Both the position numbers and the translations under genes were made by a program. Positions 36,076 through 44,398 of a stretch of DNA of 64,000 nt are shown in pieces (the first letter of the stretch is position 1; each line of letters opens with the position of its first letter). The notes beneath the pieces are model-generated. The model made no database searches, had not been told where the DNA came from, and saw nothing but the letters and a program-made list of their open reading frames with translations. The stretch spans positions 1-64,000 of the forward strand of contig NZ_BAEE01000076.1 of assembly GCF_000241265.1 (NCBI RefSeq), read 5' to 3'. The DNA comes from Gordonia araii NBRC 100433. Its GTDB lineage: Bacteria > Actinomycetota > Actinomycetes > Mycobacteriales > Mycobacteriaceae.

Positions 36076-36091
36076 GCCGAGTGGGCACCTC
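36076..36091 (+). repeat. Solo copy of the 22-bp repeat core
   Basis: GCCGAGTGGGCACCTC occurs here, identical over 16 bases to the core of the first array unit at 7164-7179. Like that array it lies between the 3' ends of convergent genes (rho and the CysJ-like gene), 18 bases after the rho stop, and is followed by a T-rich GTCTTTTCC. No second unit is present. Confidence 0.75.
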
Positions 36092-36207
36092 GTCGTCTTT
36101 TCCCCACAGCAGTTCCTGTGAGCTGTGCTCGCGTCGCAACTCTTCTCCTGGCCGTCAACGGATACGTCTGAACCGATGGCGCTGCGACATTGAAGCGACA
36201 CTTCGAC

Positions 36208-36236
36208 AAGAAAATAGCTTAGCCAAAGCTAACTAA
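36208..36236 (-). terminator. AT-rich hairpin: terminator of the CysJ-like gene, or an IdeR-like box
   Basis: An AT-rich island holds TTAGC-CAAA-GCTAA (36219-36232). Read leftward, the hairpin is followed by TTTTCTT, giving a plausible intrinsic terminator about 65 bases after the CysJ-like stop. The same bases, 36214-36232, match the 19-bp iron-regulator (IdeR/DtxR) consensus at about 15 positions when its degenerate middle base is allowed. No gene starts next to it, so the terminator reading is preferred. Confidence 0.5.
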
Positions 36237-36295
36237 AAATAGGACACCCTGTGTCGAGTGTGAGCTGGGTCATGCGAGGGGGCGAGCGGGCGCGA

Positions 36296-38035
36296 TCAGT
36301 ACACGTCGCGCAGGTAGCGCTTGTCCTTCTTGAGTTCGTCCACGTAGTGGGCGGCGCCGTCCTCGTCGAAGCCGCCGTGTCGGGCCACGATCTCGTGCAG
36401 CGCCTCGTCGACGTCGTGGGCCATGCGCGTCGCGTCGCCGCAGACGTACACCCGTGCGCCGCGCTCCAGCCAGGCGAAGAAGTCGGCACCGCTCTCGTGC
36501 ATCCGGTGCTGGACGTAGTCCTTGTGGTCCTGGTCGCGGGAGAAGGCGAGGTCCAGGCGCGTGAGGACGCCGCCCGCGACGAAACCTTCGATCTCTTCCT
36601 CGTACGCGAAGTCGACCGCCCGGCGCTGATCTCCGAAGAACAGCCAGTTCTCCCCGGTCGCGCCGCGCGCGGCGCGCTCGTGCAGGAAGGAGCGGAACGG
36701 CGCGATACCCGTGCCGGGGCCGATCATGATGATCGGCACGTCGTCGTCGGGGAGGCGGAAGGAACGGTTGGGGGTGATGAAGACGCCGACCTCGTCGCCG
36801 ACGGCGCGACGGTCGGCCAGGTACGACGTCGCGCAGCCGCCGTGGTCGCGGTCGAAGGACCGGTACCGCACGGCGCCCATGGTGATGTGCACGGTGTCGC
36901 CGTGGGTCGCCGGGGACGAGGCGATCGAATAGGCGCGCGGGGCCAGCGGGCGCAGCTCGCCGAGCAATTCCTCCGGAGTGATCGTCAGGGACTCGTCGAC
37001 GTTGAGGACGTCGAGCACGTCGCGCCCCCACAGCCATGCTTCGAGCGCCTCGCGGTCGCCGGTCGCCGAGAGGTGGGTGAGTTCGGCGTCGCCGCTGCGC
37101 GAGGCGACGTAGTCGACGAGGTATTTCGACGCCGTAGAGATCTCGTAGTGGGTGGTCAGAGCGTCGCGCAGGGTGCGCTCGCCCCGGCGATCGGCGATGA
37201 TCTCGTCCCCGGTGGCGTTGAGACGGGCGAGGAGAAGGTCGACCACCGCGGGGTCGTTGACCGGGACGACCGACAGGCCGTCGCCTGGCTCGTAGACGAT
37301 GCCGCTGTCGCCCAGCGAGATCTCGATGTGGCGCACCTCCTTGGCCGAGCCGGTCCCGGAGATGGTCGAGTTGGCGACGATGACCGCCGGGTAGGGGTTG
37401 CGACGCCCCCACGCCGGTTTGCGCGCCGGCTTGCGCTCCTTCTCGACCGGTGCCGGTTCGGGGGCCGGCGCGATGCCGGCGAGCGCGTCCAGGGCCCGCG
37501 GCAGCCAGACGTCGATGGTCGGCTGGAAGTCGACGTCGCACTCCGCACGGGGCACGACCCGCTTGGCGCCCAGTTCGGCGAACCGGGTGTCCAGGTTGAT
37601 CGCGGTCTGGCAGAAGCCGTCGTAGCTGGAATCGCCCAGCCCGCATACGGCCACCTCGACACCGGCCAGCGACGGCGCGTCCGTGCTCGCCACGGCTCGC
37701 CACAGTTCCGCGGCGTCGTCGGGCATCTCGCCCTCGCCGTAGGTGGAGACGACGACGAGGATCTTTCTCGCCTGGGCCAGGTCGGCCAGCCCGACCTCGT
37801 CCATGTCGGCGACCCGGCTCACGAGTCCGCGATTCGCCGCGAGCCGCTGCGCCTGGACCGCGACCCACTCCGCGTTGCCCGATTGCGTGCCGTACAGGAT
37901 CAGCAGTTGCTCGCCCGCTGCCGGCGCGGTGAGGTCCGGACGGGCCTTGAGCCCGGCGAGGTAGCCGGCGATCCACGCCTTCTGCTCGCCGGTCAACGGT
38001 GCGTCGGGCGTCGGGGGAGTGGCGAGCAGGTCCAT
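36296..38035 (-). CDS. CysJ-like NADPH-flavin reductase (sulfite reductase alpha / CPR family)
   Basis: A 579-residue diflavin reductase. A flavodoxin domain (about 45-190) has ILYGTQSGNAEWVA, STYGEGEMPDD and CGLGDSSYDGFC for FMN. A basic linker is followed by an FAD domain with RAYSIASSP and GGCATSYL, and an NADPH domain with IMIGPGTGIAPFRSFL, VYVCGDATRMAHDV and C-terminal KRYLRDVY. It passes electrons from NADPH to a partner such as sulfite reductase or a P450; no partner gene is near. The ATG at 38035 follows GAAGGG; ATG at 38053 is an alternative. It interrupts the conserved rho-rpmE order on the opposite strand, a sign of insertion. Confidence 0.9.
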   Translation of the reverse strand: MDLLATPPTPDAPLTGEQKAWIAGYLAGLKARPDLTAPAAGEQLLILYGTQSGNAEWVAVQAQRLAANRGLVSRVADMDEVGLADLAQARKILVVVSTYGEGEMPDDAAELWRAVASTDAPSLAGVEVAVCGLGDSSYDGFCQTAINLDTRFAELGAKRVVPRAECDVDFQPTIDVWLPRALDALAGIAPAPEPAPVEKERKPARKPAWGRRNPYPAVIVANSTISGTGSAKEVRHIEISLGDSGIVYEPGDGLSVVPVNDPAVVDLLLARLNATGDEIIADRRGERTLRDALTTHYEISTASKYLVDYVASRSGDAELTHLSATGDREALEAWLWGRDVLDVLNVDESLTITPEELLGELRPLAPRAYSIASSPATHGDTVHITMGAVRYRSFDRDHGGCATSYLADRRAVGDEVGVFITPNRSFRLPDDDVPIIMIGPGTGIAPFRSFLHERAARGATGENWLFFGDQRRAVDFAYEEEIEGFVAGGVLTRLDLAFSRDQDHKDYVQHRMHESGADFFAWLERGARVYVCGDATRMAHDVDEALHEIVARHGGFDEDGAAHYVDELKKDKRYLRDVY

Positions 38036-38263
38036 CGGGTACCGACCCTTCATCGTGTGACGGCAGTGGCAAAACGCGGCCTCCAATGTATCCCCCGGAA
38101 TATCGGCGGCACAGGCGCGGTTGACGCCGGTGGACGGGCAGCGGTCACGATTTTCCGGCGACGGGACGCGCGTGGCATACTGGATCGTCGAATCAAGTCC
38201 GGTTCCGGTTCACACCCCAAGGCAAATTCGCCCGGGTGACCCGGCGACCATGAAAGGGACACC

Positions 38264-38494
38264 ATGAAGAAGGACATCCACCCGGAGTACGTGGCCACGA
38301 CGGTCGTGTGCGGCTGCGGCAACACTTTCGAGACCCGCAGCACCAAGGCTGACGGCCGGATCAACGTCGAAGTCTGCTCGCAGTGCCACCCGTTCTACAC
38401 GGGCAAGCAGAAGATCCTCGACACCGGCGGCCGCGTCGCACGCTTCGAGAAGCGCTACGGCAAGCGCGAGAAGAAGGCCACCGCCGACAGCTAG
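38264..38494 (+). CDS. rpmE: 50S ribosomal protein L31 (zinc-binding form)
   Basis: A 76-residue ribosomal protein. It starts MKKDIHPEY, has the zinc ligands in VVCGCGN and VCSQCHPF, and the GKQK signature. The cysteines mark it as the C+ form used under zinc sufficiency; paralogues without cysteines replace it under zinc starvation in actinobacteria. A GAAAGGGA ribosome site precedes the ATG. A hairpin terminator follows, yet prfA starts 91 bases later on the same strand, as in M. tuberculosis Rv1298-Rv1299. Confidence 0.97.
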   Translation: MKKDIHPEYVATTVVCGCGNTFETRSTKADGRINVEVCSQCHPFYTGKQKILDTGGRVARFEKRYGKREKKATADS

Positions 38495-38502
38495 CTTCCC
38501 CC

Positions 38503-38549
38503 ACGGCGCCCAGTGCGTGCCTCGGCACGCGCTCGGGCGCCGTTGGTGT
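38503..38549 (+). terminator. Hairpin terminator after rpmE
   Basis: Outer stem ACGGCGCCC (38503-38511) pairs with GGGCGCCGT (38535-38543). A nested stem GCGTGC (38515-38520) pairs with GCACGC (38525-38530) around CTCG. The following TGGTGTTCT is only weakly T-rich, so termination may be partial and allow readthrough into prfA. Confidence 0.7.
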
Positions 38550-38585
38550 TCTCAGAAGTAGCCACGAGAGGGAAAGCAGACAGCC

Positions 38586-39662
38586 ATGGCCACCGAGCAA
38601 CCGTCGGCGATCGACGACATCCTCGCCGAGTACGCGGGATTGGAGACGCAGCTCTCCGACCCGTCGCTGCACGACGACGCGGCGAACGCGCGGCGCGTCG
38701 CCAAGCGCTTCGCCGAACTCGGGCCGGTCATGTCGACGTACAACAAGCTCGCCTCGGCCCGCGACGATCTCGCCGCCGCCACCGAGCTGGCCGACGACGA
38801 TCCGACTTTCGCCGAGGAGATCCCCGCGTTGCGCGAGCAGGTGGCGGAACTCGACGCGGCGCTCACCGACCTCCTCGCCCCGCGCGATCCGCACGACGCC
38901 GATGACGTCGTGCTGGAAGTGCGCCCGGGCGCGGGCGGCGAGGAGTCGGCCCTGTTCGCCGCCGATCTGGTCCGCATGTACCTGAAGTACTGCGAGCGCC
39001 ACGGCTGGAAAGCTCAGGTTCTCGGCGTCACCGAGTCCGACCTCGGCGGCTACAAGGAGGCCACGCTGTCCATCCGCGCGCCGCAGGCCACGCGCGACGG
39101 CGTGTGGTCGCGATTGAAGTTCGAGGGCGGCGTGCACCGTGTGCAGCGCGTCCCGGTGACCGAATCGCAGGGCCGTATCCACACCTCGGCCGCCGGCGTC
39201 CTGGTCTATCCGGAGCCCGACGAGGTCGAGGAGGTCGTCATCGACGATTCCGACCTCCGCGTCGATGTGTACCGCAGCTCGGGCAAGGGCGGGCAGGGCG
39301 TCAACACCACCGACTCCGCGGTCCGGCTCACGCACTTGCCGACGGGAATCGTCGTGACCTGTCAGAACGAGCGTTCGCAGCTGCAGAACAAGGCGCGCGC
39401 GATGCAGGTGCTCGCGGCACGCCTGCAGGCCCAAGCCGAAGAGGAGGCGGCCGCGACCGCCGCCGAGGGGCGCGCGGCGCAGATCCGCACGGTCGACCGT
39501 TCCGAACGCATCCGCACCTACAACTTCCCGGAGAACCGGATCGCCGATCACCGCATCGGCTACAAGGCCAACAACCTCGACTCGGTGCTCGGCGGAGACA
39601 TGGACGCGCTGCTCGACGCTCTCGTCGAGGCTGACAAGCAAGCCCGGCTCGCGGCGGAGTGA
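38586..39662 (+). CDS. prfA: Peptide chain release factor 1
   Basis: A 358-residue class I release factor that reads UAA and UAG stop codons on the ribosome. The GGQ loop is [17 protein letters not shown] near residue 235, its glutamine being the target of Prm[19 protein letters not shown] lies in domain 2, and the stop-codon recognition region lies around [16 protein letters not shown]. Many genes here end in TAG or TGA, fitting a full RF1/RF2 system. The stop TGA shares one base with the prmC ATG. Confidence 0.97.
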   Translation: MATEQPSAIDDILAEYAGLETQLSDPSLHDDAANARRVAKRFAELGPVMSTYNKLASARDDLAAATELADDDPTFAEEIPALREQVAELDAALTDLLAPRDPHDADDVVLEVRPGAGGEESALFAADLVRMYLKYCERHGWKAQVLGVTESDLGGYKEATLSIRAPQATRDGVWSRLKFEGGVHRVQRVPVTESQGRIHTSAAGVLVYPEPDEVEEVVIDDSDLRVDVYRSSGKGGQGVNTTDSAVRLTHLPTGIVVTCQNERSQLQNKARAMQVLAARLQAQAEEEAAATAAEGRAAQIRTVDRSERIRTYNFPENRIADHRIGYKANNLDSVLGGDMDALLDALVEADKQARLAAE

Positions 39663-40591
39663 TGACGGTGGGTGGGCGCCCGGACGCATCGCTCGCCCGG
39701 CTGCAGGCCGACGCGGTCGCCCGGCTGACCGAGGCCGGGGTCGACTCGCCGCGGGCCGACGCGCACTGGCTTCTCGCACACGCGCTGCGCATCGACCGCG
39801 GGCGGCTGCCGCTGGTCGACGAGGTGAGCGACCAGGCCGCCGCGCGCTTCGAGCGACTTCTGCGGCGACGGGAGGCGCGCGAGCCGCTGCAGCACATCCT
39901 CGGACGCGTCGAGTTCGGCGCCGGAGCGGGGACCGTAGAACTGCGGGTGGGTCCCGGCGTGTTCATCCCGCGCCCGGAGACCGAACTCCTCCTCGAATGG
40001 GCGATCCGCACCGCACCCGTCAACGCGCTGGTGGCCGACTTCTGCTCGGGCAGCGGCGCGCTCGCGCTCGGCCTCGCGACGGCGCGCGAGGACGTGCGAG
40101 TCCTCGCCGTCGAGCTGTACGACGAGGCGCGCGGCTGGTTGCGGCGCAACGTCGCGGCCCAGCCGCTCCCGGTGGCCCAGCGCGTCGTCGTCGTCGATGC
40201 CGATGTCACCGATCCGGCCTCGGTGAGGGCCGCGATCGCCGATCAGGCCGGGGCCGTCGGGTGGCCGGCCGGGACCGCGCTCGACCTCGTCGTGGCCAAT
40301 CCGCCCTACGTCCCGACGCGCACGGACGGCGTGCCGACGGCGGTCTCGGCGGAAGTCGGGGCCGACCCGCCCGCTGCCGTCTTCGCCGGGGCCGACGGCA
40401 TGGCGGTGATCGTTCCGATGCTCGAGACGGCGCGCGCCGTCGGCCGCCCCGGCACCGAGCTGGGCATCGAACACGACGACGCGACCGGGCCCACCGTCGC
40501 CGCCGCGCTGGAAGCCACCGGATTCACCTCGATCACCGCCCGCACCGATCTCGCCGGTGCGCAGCGATATGTGACCGCTGTGCAAGGATGA
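39662..40591 (+). CDS. prmC: Release-factor glutamine methyltransferase
   Basis: A 309-residue SAM-dependent methyltransferase that methylates the GGQ glutamine of release factors. The N-terminal helical substrate-binding domain is followed by the catalytic motif VVANPPYVP (NPPY) and the SAM-binding segment VADFCSGSGALALGLA. The ATG at 39662 overlaps the prfA stop (TGATG); GTG 39659 is an alternative. Coupling to its substrate gene is conserved in bacteria (hemK/prmC). Confidence 0.95.
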   Translation: MTVGGRPDASLARLQADAVARLTEAGVDSPRADAHWLLAHALRIDRGRLPLVDEVSDQAAARFERLLRRREAREPLQHILGRVEFGAGAGTVELRVGPGVFIPRPETELLLEWAIRTAPVNALVADFCSGSGALALGLATAREDVRVLAVELYDEARGWLRRNVAAQPLPVAQRVVVVDADVTDPASVRAAIADQAGAVGWPAGTALDLVVANPPYVPTRTDGVPTAVSAEVGADPPAAVFAGADGMAVIVPMLETARAVGRPGTELGIEHDDATGPTVAAALEATGFTSITARTDLAGAQRYVTAVQG

Positions 40592-40595
40592 AACG

Positions 40596-41255
40596 GTGAG
40601 CACTGTCTACGACTGCACGGACCCGCAGACGCGCTCGGCGGGCATCGCCGCGGCGGTGTCGGGCGCCCGGTCGGGTCGGCTGGTCGTGCTGCCGACGGAC
40701 ACGCTGTACGGCATCGGCTGCGATGCCTTCGACGCCGATGCCGTCGCCGCGCTGCTGGCCGCGAAGGGTCGCGGCCGGGACATGCCCGTTCCCGTTCTCG
40801 TCGGTTCGTGGAACACGATCGACGGCCTGGTCCTGTCGGTGCCCCTCGCCGCTCGCGAACTGACCAGGGCGTTCTGGCCGGGCGGGCTGTCGCTCGTCGT
40901 GGCGCAGGCGCCCTCGCTGGCCTGGGATCTGGGCGACACCGACGGGACCGTGATGCTGCGCATGCCGCTGCATCCGGTGGCCATCGAGGTGTTGCGCGAA
41001 GTCGGGCCCATGGCGGTTTCCAGCGCGAACGTGTCCGGTCAGCCGCCCGCGACGACCGTCGACGCCGCTCGCGACCAACTCGGCGACAGCGTCTCGGTCT
41101 ATCTCGACGGCGGACCGTCCGCGACGGCCGTGGCGTCGACCATCGTCGACGTGACCGGAGAGGTCCCGAAGATTCTGCGCGAGGGTGCGATCAGTGCCGA
41201 ACGAATCGGCGAGGTCCTCGACCTCGACGTCGCCGAGCTGCGGGGCGTCTCGTGA
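40596..41255 (+). CDS. tsaC: L-threonylcarbamoyladenylate synthase (Sua5/YwlC/TsaC family)
   Basis: A 219-residue YrdC-domain enzyme that makes threonylcarbamoyl-AMP from threonine, bicarbonate and ATP, the first step of t6A modification of ANN-decoding tRNAs. Family motifs are VVLPTDTLYGIGCDAF, a KGRGRDMPVPVLV substrate loop, FWPGGLSLVV and MAVSSANVSGQP. GTG start five bases after the prmC stop. The stop overlaps the glyA start (GTGA). Matches M. tuberculosis Rv1301 by position. Confidence 0.95.
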   Translation: MSTVYDCTDPQTRSAGIAAAVSGARSGRLVVLPTDTLYGIGCDAFDADAVAALLAAKGRGRDMPVPVLVGSWNTIDGLVLSVPLAARELTRAFWPGGLSLVVAQAPSLAWDLGDTDGTVMLRMPLHPVAIEVLREVGPMAVSSANVSGQPPATTVDAARDQLGDSVSVYLDGGPSATAVASTIVDVTGEVPKILREGAISAERIGEVLDLDVAELRGVS

Positions 41256-42427
41256 GCAGCGAGCCGGTGCGCGCCGCCGATCCGCGGGTCGCCGAGCTGA
41301 TCGACGCCGAACGGACCCGCCGGTCGGCAGCCGTGTCGCTGATCGCGAGCGAATCGCTGTCCACGCCCGCGGTGCGGGCAGCGCTGGCCAGCGAATTCGG
41401 CGACAAGTACGCCGAGGGCTATCCGGGCAAGCGCTACCACGGTGGGTGCGAAGTGGCCGACGAGCTCGAGGAGCTCGCGGCGTCGCGCGCCCGGGAACTG
41501 TTCGGCATGCCGTATGCGAATGTTCAGCCGGTGTCGGGGGTTTCGGCGAACCAGGCCGTGTACGCGGCCTTCGCCCAGCCCGGGGATGCCGTCCTGGCGC
41601 TGGCCTTGCGACACGGCGGGCACCAGACGCACGGTTCGCGCGCCAACTTCTCCGGCCGCTGGTTCACCCCGGCGTCCTACGAGGTCCACATGTCCACCGA
41701 GCGCATCGACTACGACCAGGTGCGCGAAATGGCGCTGTTCCACCGTCCGCGCATCCTCGTCGCGGGCGGGTCGAGCTACTCGCGGCACATCGATCTCGCC
41801 GCGATGCGGTCGATCGCCGACGAGGCCGGCTGCATCCTCTGGGTCGACGCCGCCCATATCGCGGGACTGTCGATCGCGGGGATCGGACCCTCGCCCGGCG
41901 AATACGCCGACGTCGTGACGGTCGCGACGCACAAGATCATGCGCGGTCCACGCGGCGGCGTCGTGCTGGGCCGGTCCGAACACGCCGAGGCGCTGAACCG
42001 CGCGGTGTACCCGTTCCTGCAGGGCGGTCCGTTTCTCGCCGCCGTCGCCGCCAAGGCCGTCGCGTTCGCCGAGTCGGCCACGCCGGAGTACCGGGCATAC
42101 GCCCGCCAGGTCGTCGATAACGCGTCGGCACTGGCCGCGGCGTTGACCGACGGGGGACTGCGCGTCGTGTCCGCCGGCACCGACAATCATCTCGCGGTGG
42201 TGGACGTGTCGCGGCTGGGCCTGACCGGTCGCGCGGCCGCCGATGCGCTCGGCGCGGCGGGCATCGTCGTCGACAAGGCCGTCCTGCCCTTCGACCCCGA
42301 GCCGGTCGCGCTCGGCTCGGCGATCCGAGTCGGCACCCCCACGGTGACCGCGCTGGGACAGACCGAGTCGGACATGGCTGAGCTGGCGACACAGATCCTC
42401 GACGTGCTGGCGGGCGCGGGCACGTGA
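41252..42427 (+). CDS. glyA: Serine hydroxymethyltransferase-family enzyme
   Basis: A 391-residue PLP enzyme of the SHMT family that interconverts serine and glycine with tetrahydrofolate. It has SLIASESLSTPAVRAAL, the KYAEGYPGKRYHGGCE loop, and the PLP lysine in VATHKIMRGPRGG. It is about 30-40 residues shorter than typical GlyA, and its N-terminus and C-terminus are trimmed, so it may be a secondary copy or act on a related beta-hydroxy amino acid. The GTG start overlaps tsaC and the stop overlaps wecA (both GTGA). M. tuberculosis has no glyA at this site, so it is an insertion into the tsaC-wecA junction. Confidence 0.88.
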   Translation: MSSEPVRAADPRVAELIDAERTRRSAAVSLIASESLSTPAVRAALASEFGDKYAEGYPGKRYHGGCEVADELEELAASRARELFGMPYANVQPVSGVSANQAVYAAFAQPGDAVLALALRHGGHQTHGSRANFSGRWFTPASYEVHMSTERIDYDQVREMALFHRPRILVAGGSSYSRHIDLAAMRSIADEAGCILWVDAAHIAGLSIAGIGPSPGEYADVVTVATHKIMRGPRGGVVLGRSEHAEALNRAVYPFLQGGPFLAAVAAKAVAFAESATPEYRAYARQVVDNASALAAALTDGGLRVVSAGTDNHLAVVDVSRLGLTGRAAADALGAAGIVVDKAVLPFDPEPVALGSAIRVGTPTVTALGQTESDMAELATQILDVLAGAGT

Positions 42428-43599
42428 TCGACGTCCTGGCAGCGACGAGCGGTTCTTCCGGGGCCGGGGTTCCACTGCGCGAGTTGGTCCTGGTCGGGGC
42501 CACGGCGGCGGCGGTGACCTTCCTGGTGACCTCGTTGGTCCGCGTGTTCGCGATCCGCGCCGGTGCGGTCGCCGTTCCCCGCGCCCGCGACGTCCACGTG
42601 ATTCCCACCCCGCGCCTCGGCGGGATCGGCATGTTCATCGGCGCGGTGGCCGCCATCGCGCTGGCCGCCCAGCTGCCGGCGCTCAACCGCGGCTTCGCCT
42701 ATACCCCGGACATGATGGCCGTCGTCGTATCCGGCCTGGTCATCGTCCTCGTCGGCGTCATCGACGATCGTTGGGGCCTGGACGCGCTGACCAAGTTCGT
42801 CGGCCAGGTCACCGCGGCCGGCGTGCTCGTGATCATGGGCGTCAGCTGGTACGTCTTCTACGTTCCGTTCGGCAATGTCGGGACACTGGTGCTCGACCCG
42901 CTGCAGGCGGGGCTGCTGACCGTCGTGATCACGGTCGCCACGATCAACGCGATCAACTTCGTCGACGGCCTCGACGGCCTTGCAGCAGGTCTGGGCCTGA
43001 TCGCAGCGCTCGCGATCTGCCTGTTCTCCCTCGGTCAGTTGCGCGACCTCGGCGGTGATTCCAGCTATTACCCGCCGGCGCTCATCACCGTGGCCCTGGC
43101 CGGGGCCTGCCTGGGATTCCTGCCGCACAACTTCAGTCCGGCGCGCATCTTCATGGGCGACTCCGGCGCGATGCTCATCGGCCTCATGCTCGCCGCGGCC
43201 TCGACGAGTGCGTCGGGGCGCATCTCGCCCAACGCCTACGGCACGGCCGACGTGTTCACCCTGCTGTCGCCGCTGATCCTCGTCGCGGCGATCATGTTCA
43301 TCCCGATGCTCGACATGCTGATGGCCGTGGTGCGCCGCACCCGCGCCGGCGTCGGCTTCTACACCCCGGACAAGATGCATCTGCACCATCGGCTGCTCGA
43401 GCTCGGGCACTCGCAGTCCCGGGTCGCCCTGCTGATCTACCTCTGGGTCGGCGTGCTGGCGCTGTCGGTCGCGGCGAGCACCGTCGCACCGCTGCGCGTC
43501 GTCGGACCGTGTTTCGTCGCCGGCTTGCTCGTCGCGCTGACCTTCACATTCCTTCCGCGGATCGTGCGGATCGTCCGGCGCGACAGGGTGAGCGCGTAG
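42424..43599 (+). CDS. wecA: Polyprenyl-phosphate GlcNAc-1-phosphate transferase (WecA/Rfe)
   Basis: A 391-residue membrane enzyme with about 11 helices. It transfers GlcNAc-1-phosphate to decaprenyl phosphate, starting synthesis of the linker between peptidoglycan and arabinogalactan. The catalytic acidic motifs are VIDDRWGLD and NAINFVDGLDGLAAG, FMGDSGAMLIG follows, and the His motif is KMHLHHRLLELGHS in the last cytosolic loop. GTG start inside the glyA stop. Matches M. tuberculosis Rv1302. Confidence 0.95.
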   Translation: MIDVLAATSGSSGAGVPLRELVLVGATAAAVTFLVTSLVRVFAIRAGAVAVPRARDVHVIPTPRLGGIGMFIGAVAAIALAAQLPALNRGFAYTPDMMAVVVSGLVIVLVGVIDDRWGLDALTKFVGQVTAAGVLVIMGVSWYVFYVPFGNVGTLVLDPLQAGLLTVVITVATINAINFVDGLDGLAAGLGLIAALAICLFSLGQLRDLGGDSSYYPPALITVALAGACLGFLPHNFSPARIFMGDSGAMLIGLMLAAASTSASGRISPNAYGTADVFTLLSPLILVAAIMFIPMLDMLMAVVRRTRAGVGFYTPDKMHLHHRLLELGHSQSRVALLIYLWVGVLALSVAASTVAPLRVVGPCFVAGLLVALTFTFLPRIVRIVRRDRVSA

Positions 43600-43653
43600 T
43601 CCGCGGAGCAGCGGGATTCGTCGTCGCGATATCGCGGCGGCTAGCCTGTGCCC

Positions 43654-44100
43654 ATGGCTGACGACAACCCCGACATCCTGCGGGCCACGACCGATCCGCT
43701 CGGCGCGCTGAAGGCCGGACTGCGCTACGGCGTCTTCGGGTTGGTCGCTCTCACCGTCCTCGGCCTCGCGGTCTGGGTGCCGGTGGCGGGTACGCCGGGG
43801 CTGTGGGGCGTCGTGGTCGGGGCCGCCGTCGGCGGTGGATTCATCCTCGTCACGATCCTGGTCGTGCTCGCCACCGCGCATATGCCGCCGACGACATCGC
43901 TCTACATCATCATGGGCTCCTGGTTCCTGAAGATGGTCGCCGTCATCGTCGTGATGGCCGTCATCAAGAACATGGATTTCTACGATCGGGGCGCACTCGT
44001 GAGCATGCTCATCGGTGCCATCGTGATCGTGCTCGGCGCGGAGTTCTACGGCGTGCTGCGGACCCGCGTGCCCTACGTCGACGAAACCCCGGAGAAGTAG
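43654..44100 (+). CDS. atpI: ATP synthase operon protein I-like membrane protein
   Basis: A 148-residue membrane protein with four predicted helices (GVFGLVALTVLGLAVWVPVA, then GVVVGAAVGGGFILVTILVV, and two more), matching the size and place of actinobacterial AtpI-like proteins (M. tuberculosis Rv1303). AtpI helps c-ring assembly or Mg2+ supply in other bacteria. The ATG at 43654 lies six bases after TAGCCT (43642-43647), a -10 box for a leaderless transcript; there is no ribosome site. A 298-bp gap separates it from atpB. Confidence 0.82.
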   Translation: MADDNPDILRATTDPLGALKAGLRYGVFGLVALTVLGLAVWVPVAGTPGLWGVVVGAAVGGGFILVTILVVLATAHMPPTTSLYIIMGSWFLKMVAVIVVMAVIKNMDFYDRGALVSMLIGAIVIVLGAEFYGVLRTRVPYVDETPEK

Positions 44101-44154
44101 CTCCGGCGACGGGGACACCGATCTCCGTCGGCGAGTGGCGAAGCCGCCTACCAG

Positions 44155-44173
44155 CTACTACACTGTGTCGTAG
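44155..44173. promoter_or_regulatory. 19-bp near-palindrome in the atpI-atpB gap
   Basis: CTACTACAC-T-GTGTCGTAG is an inverted repeat with one mismatch, of the size of TetR-family operators. It lies 55 bases after atpI and about 225 before atpB. The 11 bases ACTGTGTCGTA also occur on the minus strand at 26588-26598, upstream of the SRPBCC gene. The rest of the 44101-44398 gap holds TGATCA pairs near 44203 and 44215 and an AGGGAGAGA stretch before atpB; I see no confident -35/-10 pair. Confidence 0.5.
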
Positions 44174-44398
44174 GGCGCCGATCGCCACGAAGTTGACCCC
44201 GGTGATCATGCCCGTGATCAGGACTTGATAAGGTTTTGATCACACCAAACAGGACATGGCCGCGCACCCGAATGCCGATCCGCAGGCGGAAGCGCCATAC
44301 CTGTCTGTGTCCCGCATATGCGGGATTGTCCGATCGAACCCGCGTCGCAACCGCGACCGACGGGCCCGACCAGGGAGAGAACGCTGATCACCGTCTTC

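Noticed and set aside
40808..41251. N-terminal extension of glyA inside tsaC
   Set aside because: The extension is tsaC read in another frame; the GTG at 41252 overlaps the tsaC stop and gives a proper SHMT start.
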